Shown: positions 38,724 to 52,788 of the stretch, piece by piece
How positions within the stretch are numbered: position 1 is the first letter of the stretch
Layout: the number at the start of each line of letters is the position of its first letter
Assembly (NCBI RefSeq): GCF_025200925.1
Contig: NZ_CP104174.1
Coordinates: forward strand, 5,084,001-5,148,000
DNA from: Bradyrhizobium sp. CB1015
Lineage (GTDB): Bacteria; Pseudomonadota; Alphaproteobacteria; Rhizobiales; Xanthobacteraceae
Direction of reading: 5' to 3'
Length of the DNA: 64,000 nt
The notes under the pieces: generated by a model
The model's database searches: none
Told to the model about the DNA's origin: nothing
The model's input: the letters and a program-made list of their open reading frames with translations, nothing else
Made by a program: the position numbers and the translations under genes

Positions 38724-39086
38724 CTAGCGGCGAATGCGCCATTGCGGCAGGAAGCGCGCGAGCCGGCCTTCCGCACGCAGTTGCATCGCCGGAACGGCCG
38801 GATTCACGACGGAAGCGTCGATGACGCCGAGCGTCTTCAGCTGCGCCACGAAAGGGTCAGACGTCGGCTCCTGCGGAAAGCGTTCGCGTGCCACGGTGAG
38901 CGCCTTGTCGAAATCCGCAGCATTGACCCCGGGCTTGGCCCGCCGGCTCTGCACGAGATCGTCGTCCCAGAGCCGCGCGATCTCGATGTCGAGAACGCCG
39001 CGGAGGCGCTGATCGATGGCCTGGATCCCGGCACCTGTCACCGCCCATTGTCTTCCGACCCAGAAGATGTCGCGGTGCAAGGCCAT
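38724..39086 (-). CDS. Conserved hypothetical protein between serS and surE
   Basis: Predicted 120 residues, soluble, no signal peptide. Conserved-looking blocks MALHRDIFWVGRQWAVTGAG and ARERFPQEPTSDPFVAQLK. No family recognised; similar proteins seem to occur in this position in related species. ATG 39086. Codon use matches the neighbours. Confidence 0.68.
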   Translation of the reverse strand: MALHRDIFWVGRQWAVTGAGIQAIDQRLRGVLDIEIARLWDDDLVQSRRAKPGVNAADFDKALTVARERFPQEPTSDPFVAQLKTLGVIDASVVNPAVPAMQLRAEGRLARFLPQWRIRR

Positions 39087-39200
39087 GGACGGAGGGGTTC
39101 GCCTGGACGGGCCGGCAGGATAGCCGGCCGCCCGATATTCGCAACGCGATTCTCCTCATGCCGCGTTTTCGGACGCGAACCGGTGCCCACGGAAAACGCT

Positions 39201-40629
<1,429 letters not shown>

Positions 40630-40669
40630 AATCATGGGCTGAGCAGCGACATGATAGTGCGAAAGTGCC

Positions 40670-41482
40670 CTACTCCGCCGGCTTGGCCGGCGTCGACACG
40701 TCGGTGCCGGTGGCTTGCGACGAGGCCGCCGTCTTCTTCTCCACCATCGCCACCGCGATGATCGAGCCCTCATAGAGCGCCATCAGGGGGATCGCGAGGG
40801 AGCACTGGCTGAGCACGTCGGGCGGCGTCAGCACGGCCGCGATCACGAAGGCCATGACGATGAAATAGCGCCGCTTCTCGCGCAGCATCTTCGAGGTGAC
40901 GATGCCGATCCGCCCGAGCAGAGTTAGGATCACCGGCAGCTGGAAGGCGATGCCGAAGGCGAAGATCAGCGACATCATCAGCGACAGATATTCGCCGACC
41001 TTGGGCAACAGCTGGATCTGCGCGGTCTCGTCACTGCCGGCCTGCTGCATGCCCAGCGAGAAGCGCACCAGCATCGGCAGCACGACGAAATAGACCAGCG
41101 CCGCACCCAGCACGAAGAAGAACGGGGTCGCGACCAGATATGGCAGGAAGGCCTGCTTCTCGTGCTTGTAGAGCCCGGGCGCGACGAACTTGTAGATCTG
41201 CGTCGCCACGATCGGGAACGAGATGAAGCCGGCCCCGAACAGCGCGAGCTTGAGCTGGGTGATGAAATATTCCAGCAATGCCGTGTAGATGAATTTCGAG
41301 TTCTCGGGACCCGCGATCCACACGAACGGCCAGACCAGCACGTTGTAGATCTGCTTGGCGAAGAAGAAGCAGAAGATGAACGCCACGCCAAAGCCGAGCA
41401 GCGCCTTGATCAGCCGCGAGCGCAGCTCGATCAGGTGGTCCATCAGCGGGGCTTTGCTGGCCTCGATATCGGCGTCGGTCAT
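40670..41482 (-). CDS. tatC: Twin-arginine translocase subunit TatC
   Basis: Predicted 270-residue inner membrane protein with six helices that binds twin-arginine signal peptides. [17 protein letters not shown] at the N-terminus and the [15 protein letters not shown] [16 protein letters not shown] are TatC signatures. Start overlaps the tatB stop by 4 bases (ATGA), giving coupled translation. Confidence 0.96.
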   Translation of the reverse strand: MTDADIEASKAPLMDHLIELRSRLIKALLGFGVAFIFCFFFAKQIYNVLVWPFVWIAGPENSKFIYTALLEYFITQLKLALFGAGFISFPIVATQIYKFVAPGLYKHEKQAFLPYLVATPFFFVLGAALVYFVVLPMLVRFSLGMQQAGSDETAQIQLLPKVGEYLSLMMSLIFAFGIAFQLPVILTLLGRIGIVTSKMLREKRRYFIVMAFVIAAVLTPPDVLSQCSLAIPLMALYEGSIIAVAMVEKKTAASSQATGTDVSTPAKPAE

Positions 41483-41973
41483 GACGCTTTGGCGTCCTTG
41501 ATCGCTTCGGATGGCGCGGTATCCTGCGCAACCTTTGCCTGTTCGACCTCACGGGTGATCGCGAGCGGCTCGTTGGCGGCCGCATGCGCTTCGGCCTCCA
41601 TGAAGGTCGCAGGCGTCGGGGTCTCCGGTGTCGTGGGCGTGACGGGCGGATCGACGGAAGTAGCGGCCGACGTCTCGGCCGGCTTGTCCAGCGCATCGAC
41701 GCGAAGCGCGTCGCTGACGTCCTTCTGGAGCGAGGTCAGCGGATTGAATCCCGTGGCGGCTTCCTTGACCTCGTCGAAGCTCTTCTTGAGGTCGGCCATC
41801 TCGGCCTCGCGCATCGCCTCCTGGAATTGGCCCTGGAATTCGGCGGCCATCTTGCGCGCCTTGCCCATCCACTGCCCGACCATGCGCAGCACGCCCGGCA
41901 GCTCTTTCGGGCCGATGGCGATCAGGGCCACGACCCCGATGAGGACCAGTTCACTCCACCCGATGTCGAACAT
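41479..41973 (-). CDS. tatB: Twin-arginine translocase subunit TatB
   Basis: Predicted 164 residues: a membrane helix ([20 protein letters not shown], residues 1-20), the hinge [13 protein letters not shown], an amphipathic helix (25-75), and a long Ala/Thr/Pro-rich acidic tail. Partner of TatC in substrate recognition. Middle gene of tatABC. Confidence 0.94.
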   Translation of the reverse strand: MFDIGWSELVLIGVVALIAIGPKELPGVLRMVGQWMGKARKMAAEFQGQFQEAMREAEMADLKKSFDEVKEAATGFNPLTSLQKDVSDALRVDALDKPAETSAATSVDPPVTPTTPETPTPATFMEAEAHAAANEPLAITREVEQAKVAQDTAPSEAIKDAKAS

Positions 41974-42064
41974 GAGGTCTTCCGTTCACGCGAAGCCGGA
42001 GCCGGCCCAATCCCTTGCGCGCAGGATCGGGGCCGCTACCCGCGTCTCGCGTGCTTCTCCCGGC

Positions 42065-42298
42065 TCAGACGGCCTTGCTGCCGACGTCGGATCGTGCCGC
42101 GGTCGGAGCCGCATTGTGCTCGATCGACTTGGCCGGCTCGGGCTTCTCGGCAGGCTTGTCGTCGTCCTGCATGCCCTTCTTGAACGCCTTGATGCCCTGC
42201 GCCACGTCGCCCATCAGATCCGAAATCTTGCCGCGGCCGAACAGCAGCAGGACCACTGCGATCACCAAGATCCAGTGCCAAATGCTGAGTGAACCCAT
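42065..42298 (-). CDS. tatA: Twin-arginine translocase subunit TatA
   Basis: Predicted 77 residues: membrane helix ([17 protein letters not shown]), the FGRGK hinge, and amphipathic helix [18 protein letters not shown], which oligomerises to form the transport path. ATG 42298 has a strong GGAGGG upstream. 91 bases before tatB. Confidence 0.95.
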   Translation of the reverse strand: MGSLSIWHWILVIAVVLLLFGRGKISDLMGDVAQGIKAFKKGMQDDDKPAEKPEPAKSIEHNAAPTAARSDVGSKAV

Positions 42299-42464
42299 CC
42301 TGCAACCCTCCAAACGCGCATGGCCGGGGACCCGGCCGATCTTCACCGAAACCTAGGCTTGGCAGGTCTCAAAAACAAGGACCAAGGCAGCGCCAATTCG
42401 CTGTCGGCGCTACGCAATCTTGCTAGTGTTAACTGTCGCAAGGGGCCCGTATTTCGCCGGGGCG

Positions 42465-43220
42465 TCACTCTTCGGCGCCGCCCTCGCCGCCCCCCTCATT
42501 GCCGCCTTCCGGCGGGCTCTCGGGCTCGACCGCAGGCGCGAGCGCGAGATCGAGGTCGTCGCCCGGTTCCAGCGGATCCTCGTCCTCCCGCAGCGCCGGA
42601 TCATCCGACGGCGTCGGCACGCTGAAGCCGGTCGGCAGGCGCGAATCCAGAAGGCCAGTGCCCTTGAGCTCTTCCAGGCCCGGCAGGTCGCCGAGCTGCT
42701 CCAGGGTGAACTGCGACAGGAACTCCTCCGTGGTTCCAAAGGTGAGTGGACGGCCGGGCGTCTTGCGACGGCCGCGCGGCTTGATCCAGCCGGTCTCCAG
42801 CAGCACGTCGAGCGTGCCCTTCGACGTGACGACGCCGCGGATCTCCTCGATCTCGGCACGCGTCACCGGTTGGTGATAGGCGATGATCGCCAGCACCTCG
42901 ATCGCGGCACGCGACAGGCGCCGGGTCTCGGTGCTCTCCCGCGTCATCAGCCAGGCCAGATCGCCGGCGGTGCGGAACGTCCATTTGTTGGCGACGCGGA
43001 CGAGGTTGACCCCGTGCGAGGCATAATCGGCCTGCAATTGCTCGAGCGCAGCCTTGACGTCGACGCCCTCGGGCATGCGCTTGGCCAGCGTCGCGGTATC
43101 CAGCGGTTCACTCGAGGCGAACAGCAGTGCCTCCAGCAGCCGCAATTCTTCGGGGCGCGCCTGGGATTCGTTCTCCATCGGCTCGGCCTCTTCTACCCGC
43201 ACTTCAGCCAGGCTTGCCAT
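42465..43220 (-). CDS. scpB: Segregation and condensation protein B
   Basis: Predicted 251 residues. Two winged helices: RLLEALLFASSEPLDTATLA and AIEVLAIIAYHQPVTRAEIE, then the RGVVTSKGTLDVLLETGWI block. C-terminal tail is Pro/Gly/Glu-rich and disordered. With ScpA it forms the kleisin-accessory part of SMC condensin. ATG 43220 follows AAGGAG; 21 bases after scpA. Confidence 0.93.
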   Translation of the reverse strand: MASLAEVRVEEAEPMENESQARPEELRLLEALLFASSEPLDTATLAKRMPEGVDVKAALEQLQADYASHGVNLVRVANKWTFRTAGDLAWLMTRESTETRRLSRAAIEVLAIIAYHQPVTRAEIEEIRGVVTSKGTLDVLLETGWIKPRGRRKTPGRPLTFGTTEEFLSQFTLEQLGDLPGLEELKGTGLLDSRLPTGFSVPTPSDDPALREDEDPLEPGDDLDLALAPAVEPESPPEGGNEGGGEGGAEE

Positions 43221-43241
43221 GGCAAATTCTCCTTCTTGCAC

Positions 43242-44081
43242 TTAAGCGACCGGCGCATCAGGCGCAGGAGCTGCGTCCGGGACCGGTTTTGGGCGCCCCT
43301 TCCGGAAATAGATCGGCGCAAACGCCTCTTTCTGGTTCAGCTCGAGCTGACCTTCGCGCACCAATTCGAGCGCGGCGGCAAAGCTCGAGGCGAACACCGT
43401 TGCGCGCTGCGTCGGATCGGCGACATGCCGGATCAGGAAGTCATCGAGAACACCCCAATCATCCTGCTCGGTGATGCTGCCGACCAGCCGCTCCAGCGTG
43501 GCGCGCGCTTCGGCGAGCGACCACACCGTGCGCTTGGCCAGATGCACGCTCGCCAGCACGCGCGACTGGCGCTGCGCGGCATAGGCGGTGAGAAGGTCGT
43601 AGAGCGTAGCCGCGTATTTCGGGTGCTTGATCTCGGCGATCTGCTCGGGCTCGCCGCGCGGGAAGATGTCGCGCTGCAATTGCGGCCTGTTCATCAGCCG
43701 GTTGGCGGCTTCGCGAATGGCTTCCAGGCGGCGCAGGCGGTTGGCGAGCGCCGTCGCCATCTGCTCGGCGCTCGGGCCTTCTGCGCTCGGCGGCTCCGGC
43801 AGCAGCAGACGCGACTTCAGGAAGGCGAGCCATGCAGCCATCACCAGATAGTCTGCAGCGAGCTCCAGCCGGATCTTTCGCGCGGCTTCGATGAAATGGA
43901 GGTACTGGTCGGCCAGCGCCAGGATCGAAATCTTGGCGAGGTCGACCTTCTGCTGCCGCGCCAGCGCGAGCAACAGGTCGAGCGGGCCCTCATAGCCCTC
44001 GACGTCCACCACCAACGCCGGCTCACCCTCGGCGAGCTCTGCGGGCCGCCCGGTTTCAAATGATAGGATTTCTGCGGTCAT
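43242..44081 (-). CDS. scpA: Segregation and condensation protein A
   Basis: Predicted 279-residue kleisin. VEGYEGPLDLLLALARQQKV is the N-terminal SMC-head binding motif, YLVMAAWLAFLKSRLLLPEP the conserved helix, and a C-terminal winged helix spans about 165-260. ATG 44081 overlaps the nagZ stop by 4 bases. Confidence 0.94.
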   Translation of the reverse strand: MTAEILSFETGRPAELAEGEPALVVDVEGYEGPLDLLLALARQQKVDLAKISILALADQYLHFIEAARKIRLELAADYLVMAAWLAFLKSRLLLPEPPSAEGPSAEQMATALANRLRRLEAIREAANRLMNRPQLQRDIFPRGEPEQIAEIKHPKYAATLYDLLTAYAAQRQSRVLASVHLAKRTVWSLAEARATLERLVGSITEQDDWGVLDDFLIRHVADPTQRATVFASSFAAALELVREGQLELNQKEAFAPIYFRKGRPKPVPDAAPAPDAPVA

Positions 44082-45106
44082 GCCGATGCCGTGTTTGCCC
44101 GTGCGATCAATGCGTCCAGCTCAGTGCGTGCGGCCACGCGGTCGAACGGCTGCGGCGGCTTGCGTGCGGCGAGCGCGGCCTTCGCCCGCTCCAGCGCCCT
44201 GCCGGCCAGTTCAGGCGTCTCGCCGGCGACGTCGCGCATCTCCTCGATGTTGCCGTTGCAATGCAGGGCCACGTCGCAGCCGGCCGCGAAGATGGCGCGG
44301 GTCCGCTCGGCGATATTCCCCGACAGCGCGTTCATCGACACGTCATCACTCATTAACAAACCCTGGAACCCGATTGCGCCGCGAATCACGTCAGCAATCA
44401 TTGTCGCAGATGTCGTCGCCGGATGGGCGGGGTCGAAGGCGCTAAACACAACATGTGCAGTCATGGCCATCGGCAGATCCGCCAGGGGCTTGAACGCGGC
44501 GAAATCGGTCCGCTCCAGCTCGTCCCGGGGCGTGTCGACGGTCGGCAGCTTGAAATGGGTGTCGGCGGTGGCGCGGCCATGCCCGGGAATGTGCTTGAGC
44601 ACCGGCAGCACGCCGCCCTGCTCCAGGCCCTCGGTGACCGCGCGGGCAATCGCCGCGACTTTGCCCGGCTCCGTGCCGTAGGCCCGGTTGCCGATGACCA
44701 CGTCAGCGCCCGGCACCGGCACGTCGGCCAGCGGCAGGCAATCCACGGTGATGCCGAGGTCGGCGAGATCGGCTGCGATCAGGCGGGCACTGAGGCGCGC
44801 TGCGATGAGCCCGAGGGCCGAATCAGTGTCGTACAACTTCGCGAATACGGCTCCCGGCGGATAAACCGGCCAGTGCGGCGGCCCCAACCGCTGCACCCGT
44901 CCACCCTCCTGGTCGATCAGGACCGGCGCATCGGGAGCATTCGCGACCGAACGTAATTCCGCAACCAGCGCAGCAACTTGCGCCGGTGTCGCGACATTGC
45001 GCTTGAACAGGATGAAGCCCCATGGGCGTTCGGCACGGATAAACTCCCGCTCGGCGGCGGTCGGTTCCGTTCCGGATACGCCGGTAATGAAGGCCCGCGT
45101 GCTCAT
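44078..45106 (-). CDS. nagZ: Beta-N-acetylhexosaminidase (GH3)
   Basis: Predicted 342-residue cytoplasmic glycosidase for peptidoglycan recycling: removes GlcNAc from anhydro-muropeptides. Motifs: LIDQEGGRVQRL, KHIPGHGRATADTHFKLP (catalytic Asp-His dyad loop) and LLMSDDVSMNALSG (nucleophile Asp). ATG 45106. Confidence 0.94.
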   Translation of the reverse strand: MSTRAFITGVSGTEPTAAEREFIRAERPWGFILFKRNVATPAQVAALVAELRSVANAPDAPVLIDQEGGRVQRLGPPHWPVYPPGAVFAKLYDTDSALGLIAARLSARLIAADLADLGITVDCLPLADVPVPGADVVIGNRAYGTEPGKVAAIARAVTEGLEQGGVLPVLKHIPGHGRATADTHFKLPTVDTPRDELERTDFAAFKPLADLPMAMTAHVVFSAFDPAHPATTSATMIADVIRGAIGFQGLLMSDDVSMNALSGNIAERTRAIFAAGCDVALHCNGNIEEMRDVAGETPELAGRALERAKAALAARKPPQPFDRVAARTELDALIARANTASA

Positions 45107-45152
45107 AACGGCCGATTAACCCTGCCCCGTCAGGGGGTCAAGGAAACCGCCA

Positions 45153-46730
45153 TTAATTCCTCTGGACGAAGCAGTCGGACAGGCCTGCGGCTTTCAGATT
45201 GTTGCAAGCCTGCGTCGCTTCCTGGACCGAGCCATAGGGTCCGGCGAAGGCGCGGTAGACGATCCCCTTGCCCTTATCGGTCAGATCGACCCGTTTGATC
45301 ACCGGCGAGCGGGATCCGAGCACGCTGCCGTACTTGCCCTGAAGCACCCGGTAGGACGCGGCGGCGCTGTCCTCGCTCTGCTGCGAGGAGACTTGCACGA
45401 TGTAGCCGCCGCCGCTGCTGGTCGGCGCGATCTGCGTCGGGTTGGTCGCGGCCATCCGCTGCGGCGGCTCGGCCGCCGGCGTCGATTGCGGCGCCAGCGA
45501 GAGCGGCTGGTTGGCACTGGCATTGGCCGAGGTCGGCGGACTGCGCGGCGCTGCAGGCGCAACTGGCGCAGCAACAGGCTTCGGCGCGGCAGGCGTCGGC
45601 TTGGCGGCAGCCGATTGCGGCACAGCGCTATCGGTCTGGTCACCCTTCACCGCCACGGTCCTGATCGGGCGCGGCGAATTGTTCGGCAGCGTGCCGTTGC
45701 TCGGGGTGGGCCCGGCGCTCGGTGGCGGCACGTTGGACGGCGACACGCTCGCCACCGACGGCGGGTTCGCATTCTGGTTCAGCGGAGGGAACACCACGCG
45801 CGGCCCGCCCGCCTTGGCATTGACGTCGACAGGCGCCTCCTCGCGCGGCACGATCTTTTCAGTGCCGTCACCGCTCACCATGCGGTCCGGCACCTTGGCT
45901 GCGGAGTCCGTCGGCGCCGGCACGATCTTGGTCGGCGTGTTGTCCGCCTTGATGATCGGCGGCTCGCCGCTGCGAGGCGAGCCGATATAGGTCTTGTAGG
46001 CGAACGCGGCTCCGGTGCCGACCACGGCAAGCGCCAGGATCGCCGCAACAGTCATCATGCCGCCGCGCTGCTTCTTCGGCTCCTCGACCTCTTCCTCGGG
46101 ATAGTCGCTTTGGTAGGCGTAAGGGTCGTCGGGATAGGCCGGCTCGCGCTGATAGTCCTGCTCGCCCGTCTCCAGCCGACCAAAGAGCGCATCGTCGTAG
46201 CGCGACGGATCGGGCTGCGCATGCGGCTCCTGATATGACTGCTCCTGGTAGGCCTGACCATGCTGCTGATAGACCTGCTCCTGATACGCCTGGTCTTGAT
46301 AGGAGTGGTCCTGGTAGGCCGGGGGGTAGGCTTGGGGCTGATGAACGACAGGCTCGGGCGCGGCAGGCTTGGCCGCGTAGCGATGCAGCGGGTGGACCGG
46401 GCTTACGGAGACGGGATAATCAGGCTCCGGCGCGGGTGCCGGCTGCGGTTGCACGTTGGCGCGCCGCATCCATGAGGGCGGCCCGGGCGGCGGCACCTGC
46501 TCGGCGTAGTCCTGCTGACCATCGACCTGGCGGTAATCGTCGTCCTGATAGCTCTGGGCGGGCGCTCCCGGTGGACGTGCCGTCGGCCGCGATTGCGCGG
46601 CGAACGGATCGGTCTGCCCGATCAAACGGGCGAGCTCGGCCAAGGGATCGCTTTCCGCCTTCGCATGCTGATCGCCACCGCGACCATAGTCATCGGAAGG
46701 AAACGGTCTGTCCTGATATCGTTCGGCCAT
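45153..46730 (-). CDS. SPOR-domain inner membrane protein
   Basis: Predicted 525 residues. A long cytoplasmic N-terminus includes a YQ-rich stretch (139-169) of imperfect YQ-x-x-x repeats. One membrane helix is at 223-246 (GGMMTVAAILALAVVGTG). A Pro/Ala-rich periplasmic linker follows and a SPOR domain (about 445-525, GGYIVQVSSQQSEDSA) that binds denuded glycan strands at the septum. ATG 46730 chosen over an upstream frame lacking a ribosome site. Position between argS and nagZ is conserved in relatives. Confidence 0.88.
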   Translation of the reverse strand: MAERYQDRPFPSDDYGRGGDQHAKAESDPLAELARLIGQTDPFAAQSRPTARPPGAPAQSYQDDDYRQVDGQQDYAEQVPPPGPPSWMRRANVQPQPAPAPEPDYPVSVSPVHPLHRYAAKPAAPEPVVHQPQAYPPAYQDHSYQDQAYQEQVYQQHGQAYQEQSYQEPHAQPDPSRYDDALFGRLETGEQDYQREPAYPDDPYAYQSDYPEEEVEEPKKQRGGMMTVAAILALAVVGTGAAFAYKTYIGSPRSGEPPIIKADNTPTKIVPAPTDSAAKVPDRMVSGDGTEKIVPREEAPVDVNAKAGGPRVVFPPLNQNANPPSVASVSPSNVPPPSAGPTPSNGTLPNNSPRPIRTVAVKGDQTDSAVPQSAAAKPTPAAPKPVAAPVAPAAPRSPPTSANASANQPLSLAPQSTPAAEPPQRMAATNPTQIAPTSSGGGYIVQVSSQQSEDSAAASYRVLQGKYGSVLGSRSPVIKRVDLTDKGKGIVYRAFAGPYGSVQEATQACNNLKAAGLSDCFVQRN

Positions 46731-46870
46731 CGTGATGATGCGTCCCTTCGGGAAAGCCGCGCGCCCCTCGACCAAGGCACGGCTTTCGACCCACAAGGCT
46801 TTCAACCAAGTCTAAGCGATCCGGCTTCTGCCGGTTACCCCCGAATTCCCCTTAAGTAGTTCGCCCCAAA

Positions 46871-48661
46871 CTACCGCATCTCGTCCGGGGCATGGACGCC
46901 GAGGATGGCGAGGCCCGATGCCAGGACCGAGACGACGCCCTGGACCATTGCCAATCGCGCCTTTGTAAGATCTGCATCATTATTGATAATGAAGCGTAAA
47001 TAGGGCAAATCACGCCCTTTCGTCCAAAGTGCATGAAATTCGCTGGCTAAATCATAGAGATAAAAGGCAATTCGGTGCGGCTCATGGGCCGCGGCGGCGG
47101 CTTCCAGCATGCGCGGATAAATTGCGAGGCGCTTAAGAAGATCGAGCTCGACGGGGTCAGACAGCCGTTCCACGGCCGACTCGGCGAGCCATGCGATCCG
47201 CGCGCCGGCATCCTCGGGGAGTTCCGGGAACACCTCGGCCCGGGCGTTGCGGAAGATCGAGTGGCCGCGGGCGTGGCCGTATTGGACATAGAATACCGGG
47301 TTGTCGCGCGACTGTTCCATGACCTTGGCGAGGTCGAAGTCGAGCACCGCGTCGTTCTTCCGGTACAGCATCATGAAGCGGACCGCGTCCTGGCCGACCT
47401 CATCCACCACCTCACGCAAGGTGACGAAGTCCCCGCTCCGCTTGGACATCTTCACCGGCTCGCCGTTGCGCAGGAGCTTCACGAGCTGGACGATCTTGAC
47501 GTCAAGCGATCCCTTGGCCGAGGTCGTCGCCTTCACCGCCGCCTGCATGCGCTTGATGTAGCCACCGTGATCGGCGCCCCAGACGTCGATCATCTCGGCA
47601 AAGCCGCGGTCGAACTTGTTCTTGTGATAGGCGATGTCGGAGGCGAAGTAGGTGTAGGAATTGTCCGACTTGATCAGCGGACGATCGACGTCGTCGCCGT
47701 AGGCGGTCGCCTTGAACAGCAACTGCTCGCGATCCTCCCAATCCTCCACCGGCGCGCCCTTCGGCGGCGGCAGGCGCCCTTCATAGATGTCGCCCTTGGC
47801 CTTCAGGAAATCGATGGTCTCGGCAACCTTGTTGTTGCCGGTCTCGATCAGCGATCGCTCCGAGAAGAACACGTCGTGGCGGATGTTGAGGGCGGCGAGA
47901 TCGTCCTTGATCTCGTCCATCATCATCGCGATCGCCTTGGCACGCACGGTCGGCAGCCATTCGGCCTCGCTCTTGGCGAGCAGCTTGTCGCCATGCTCCT
48001 TCGCAAGCGCCGCGCCCACCGGCTTCAGATAGTCGCCGGGATAGAGACCTTCCGGAATGGCACCAATGTCCTCGCCGAGCGCCTCGCGATACCTCAGAAA
48101 CGCAGAGCGCGCGAGCACGTCGACCTGGGCGCCGGCATCGTTGATGTAATATTCGCGCGTGACGTCGTGGCCTGCGAACTGGAGCAGGCTCGCCAGAGCG
48201 TCACCGAACACGGCGCCGCGGCAATGGCCGACATGCATCGGCCCGGTCGGATTGGCCGAGACGTATTCGACATTGACCTTGGAGCCGCCGTCGACGCGGC
48301 CGTAATCGGGGCCCTCGCGCAGCACCGTCCGGAGGGCTTCCGCCCAGGCAGCCGGCTTCAGCGTCAGATTGATGAAGCCGGGACCGGCGACGTCGACCTT
48401 GGCGATCAGCGCGTCGGAACGCAGTCGTTCGGCAATCTGCTCGGCGAGATCGCGCGGCTTTGCCTTTGCCTCCTTTGCAAGCACCATGGCGGCGTTGGTC
48501 GCCATGTCGCCATGGGAGGCATCGCGCGGCGGCTCGACCACGACGCGGGAGAAATCGATGCCCTCGGGCCAGCTGGAATCCGCCGCAAGCGCGCGGCAGG
48601 CAGCGTGCACGCGTGCGAGCACGTCGGCGAAAAGATGCAGCGATGAGGATGTCTGGGGCAT
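46871..48661 (-). CDS. argS: Arginyl-tRNA synthetase
   Basis: Predicted 596-residue class I synthetase. [19 protein letters not shown] holds the HIGH-type motif HVGH, and [13 protein letters not shown] the KMSKS-type motif. The DALR anticodon-binding domain occupies about 470-596 and ends with the usual [15 protein letters not shown] tail ([12 protein letters not shown]). ATG 48661, 9 bases after dgt. Confidence 0.96.
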   Translation of the reverse strand: MPQTSSSLHLFADVLARVHAACRALAADSSWPEGIDFSRVVVEPPRDASHGDMATNAAMVLAKEAKAKPRDLAEQIAERLRSDALIAKVDVAGPGFINLTLKPAAWAEALRTVLREGPDYGRVDGGSKVNVEYVSANPTGPMHVGHCRGAVFGDALASLLQFAGHDVTREYYINDAGAQVDVLARSAFLRYREALGEDIGAIPEGLYPGDYLKPVGAALAKEHGDKLLAKSEAEWLPTVRAKAIAMMMDEIKDDLAALNIRHDVFFSERSLIETGNNKVAETIDFLKAKGDIYEGRLPPPKGAPVEDWEDREQLLFKATAYGDDVDRPLIKSDNSYTYFASDIAYHKNKFDRGFAEMIDVWGADHGGYIKRMQAAVKATTSAKGSLDVKIVQLVKLLRNGEPVKMSKRSGDFVTLREVVDEVGQDAVRFMMLYRKNDAVLDFDLAKVMEQSRDNPVFYVQYGHARGHSIFRNARAEVFPELPEDAGARIAWLAESAVERLSDPVELDLLKRLAIYPRMLEAAAAAHEPHRIAFYLYDLASEFHALWTKGRDLPYLRFIINNDADLTKARLAMVQGVVSVLASGLAILGVHAPDEMR

Positions 48662-48670
48662 GGCCGCCGC

Positions 48671-49879
48671 CTAACGCAAATCCGGGGTCGAGTCAAAGAG
48701 CCGCTGGTGCTCGGTTAAGGCGAAGCGGTCGGTCATTCCGGCTATGAAATTGCCGATCCGGCGGGCCCGGTCACCCTCGTTGTCCGCCTCCGACCCCAGC
48801 AGCCATTCCGGCGGCAGCTCGCCAGGGGATTTCTGGTATTTTGCGAACAGGTCGAATAGGATCTGCTCGGCCTCCCCCATCACCCGCATCACCCGCTCAT
48901 GGCGGTACATGTGCTGGTACAGGAAGGCCTTGATGGCGGCCTCTTCCTCCGCCACCTCGGCGGGAAACGCGACCAGCGCCCGGCTCTGCCGGCGCACGTC
49001 TTGGGCCGATTGCGGCTTCACCGCGGCGAGGTTCTTCCCTGTCTCCGCGAACACCGCTCCGATCAGATGCGAGATCAGTTCGCGCACCAGTTCGGCACCG
49101 CGCCGGACGTCTTCGAGATCGGGATAATGCGTCGCAGTCTCGGCGATGATCTCGGCGGTGAGCGGCATCGCCTTGAGATCGTCGAGCTGGAACAGGCCGG
49201 CGCGCAGACCGTCGTCGATGTCGTGGGCGTCATAGGCGATGTCGTCGGCGATCGCGGCGACCTGCGCCTCCAGGGAGGCAAAGCTCCACAATTCGAGATC
49301 GTAGGTCTTGACGTACTCGGCGATCCCGACGGGAACGCCGTGCTCGTGGTAGCGTCCGACCGGGGCGCCGCTACGATCGGTCAACGGACCATTGTGCTTG
49401 ACGATGCCCTCCAGCGACTCCCAGGTCAGGTTGAGCCCGTCGAACTCGGGATAGCGGTGCTCGAGCGAAGCCACGACGCGGAGCGTCTGGGCGTTGTGGT
49501 CGAAGCCCCCGAACTCCTTCAGGCAGGCATCCAGGGCCCGCTCCCCGGCATGCCCGAACGGCGGATGACCCAGGTCGTGCGCCAGTGCCAGGGTCTCGGT
49601 GAGGTCCTCATCGAGCCCGAGCTGACGGGCCAGCGCGCGGGCGATCTGGGCCACCTCCAGCGAATGGGTCAGCCGGGTGCGGTAATGGTCGCCCTCGTGG
49701 AACACGAACACCTGAGTCTTGTACTTGAGGCGGCGGAACGCGGTGGAATGGATCACCCGGTCGCAATCCCGCCGGAACGGGCTGCGGGTCCGGCTCGGGG
49801 GCTCGGCGACCAACCGGCCGCGGCTGCGATCGGGGTCGCAGGCATAGGGCGCGCGGGGGGCTGCCATTCCGACGGACAC
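48671..49879 (-). CDS. dgt: dGTP triphosphohydrolase-like protein
   Basis: Predicted 402-residue HD-domain enzyme. [21 protein letters not shown] is the family block, split at [12 protein letters not shown]; metal ligands are in [12 protein letters not shown] and [12 protein letters not shown]. Probably hydrolyses dNTPs to deoxynucleoside and triphosphate. Divergent from erpA, 110 bases apart; this dgt-erpA arrangement with argS is common in the class. Confidence 0.93.
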   Translation of the reverse strand: MSVGMAAPRAPYACDPDRSRGRLVAEPPSRTRSPFRRDCDRVIHSTAFRRLKYKTQVFVFHEGDHYRTRLTHSLEVAQIARALARQLGLDEDLTETLALAHDLGHPPFGHAGERALDACLKEFGGFDHNAQTLRVVASLEHRYPEFDGLNLTWESLEGIVKHNGPLTDRSGAPVGRYHEHGVPVGIAEYVKTYDLELWSFASLEAQVAAIADDIAYDAHDIDDGLRAGLFQLDDLKAMPLTAEIIAETATHYPDLEDVRRGAELVRELISHLIGAVFAETGKNLAAVKPQSAQDVRRQSRALVAFPAEVAEEEAAIKAFLYQHMYRHERVMRVMGEAEQILFDLFAKYQKSPGELPPEWLLGSEADNEGDRARRIGNFIAGMTDRFALTEHQRLFDSTPDLR

Positions 49880-49989
49880 GGCGAATTTAGTCCCTATCCA
49901 TTTGATTCTGCGTATGGTGGCACTTAACTATGTCAGGCGCGGGATACCAACTGAATTGGGTATGAGCGCGGGACTATCGGAGACCAGCA

Positions 49990-50319
49990 ATGACGACTGC
50001 CGTGACCATCAGCGACCGGGCCGCACGCCGGATTGGGGAGATCCTCAAGGGCGAAGGGTCGGGCGCGATGCTGCGCATCTCGGTCGAGGGCGGCGGCTGC
50101 TCCGGCTTCCAGTACAAGTTCGACATCGACCGTGCCCGCGCCGACGACGATCTCGTGATCGAGCAGGACAACGCGGTGGTGCTGGTCGATTCCGCCTCGC
50201 AGCCGTTCCTGGCGGGATCGCAGGTCGATTTCGTCGACGACCTGATCGGCGCCTCGTTCCGCGTCAACAATCCCAACGCCACCGCGTCCTGCGGCTGCGG
50301 GACGAGCTTCTCGGTCTAG
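49990..50319 (+). CDS. erpA: Iron-sulfur cluster insertion protein ErpA
   Basis: Predicted 109-residue A-type Fe-S carrier. The three cluster cysteines are in GGGCSGFQYKF and ATASCGCGTSFSV. Delivers clusters to apo-proteins. ATG 49990. Ends 5 bases from the end of the histidine kinase gene on the other strand, leaving no room for a separate terminator. Confidence 0.94.
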   Translation: MTTAVTISDRAARRIGEILKGEGSGAMLRISVEGGGCSGFQYKFDIDRARADDDLVIEQDNAVVLVDSASQPFLAGSQVDFVDDLIGASFRVNNPNATASCGCGTSFSV

Positions 50320-50324
50320 CGCGC

Positions 50325-52634
<2,310 letters not shown>

Positions 52635-52788
52635 CGCCTTGTCCGGCCATCCATCCGAGGAACCTCTTGACGATCAATGGCCTGCGGCCTGCTTAAGCCG
52701 GGTTAATTTTGTGGGAGATTTTGCGGCCGCCTTGACGGGCGCGTTTGCATTTTGTTCTAACCAAGACCCCTGCCCGGAGCCCTTCTCA

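Noticed and set aside
47075..48646. A long plus-strand frame opposite argS
   Set aside because: Antisense shadow; argS has both class I motifs.
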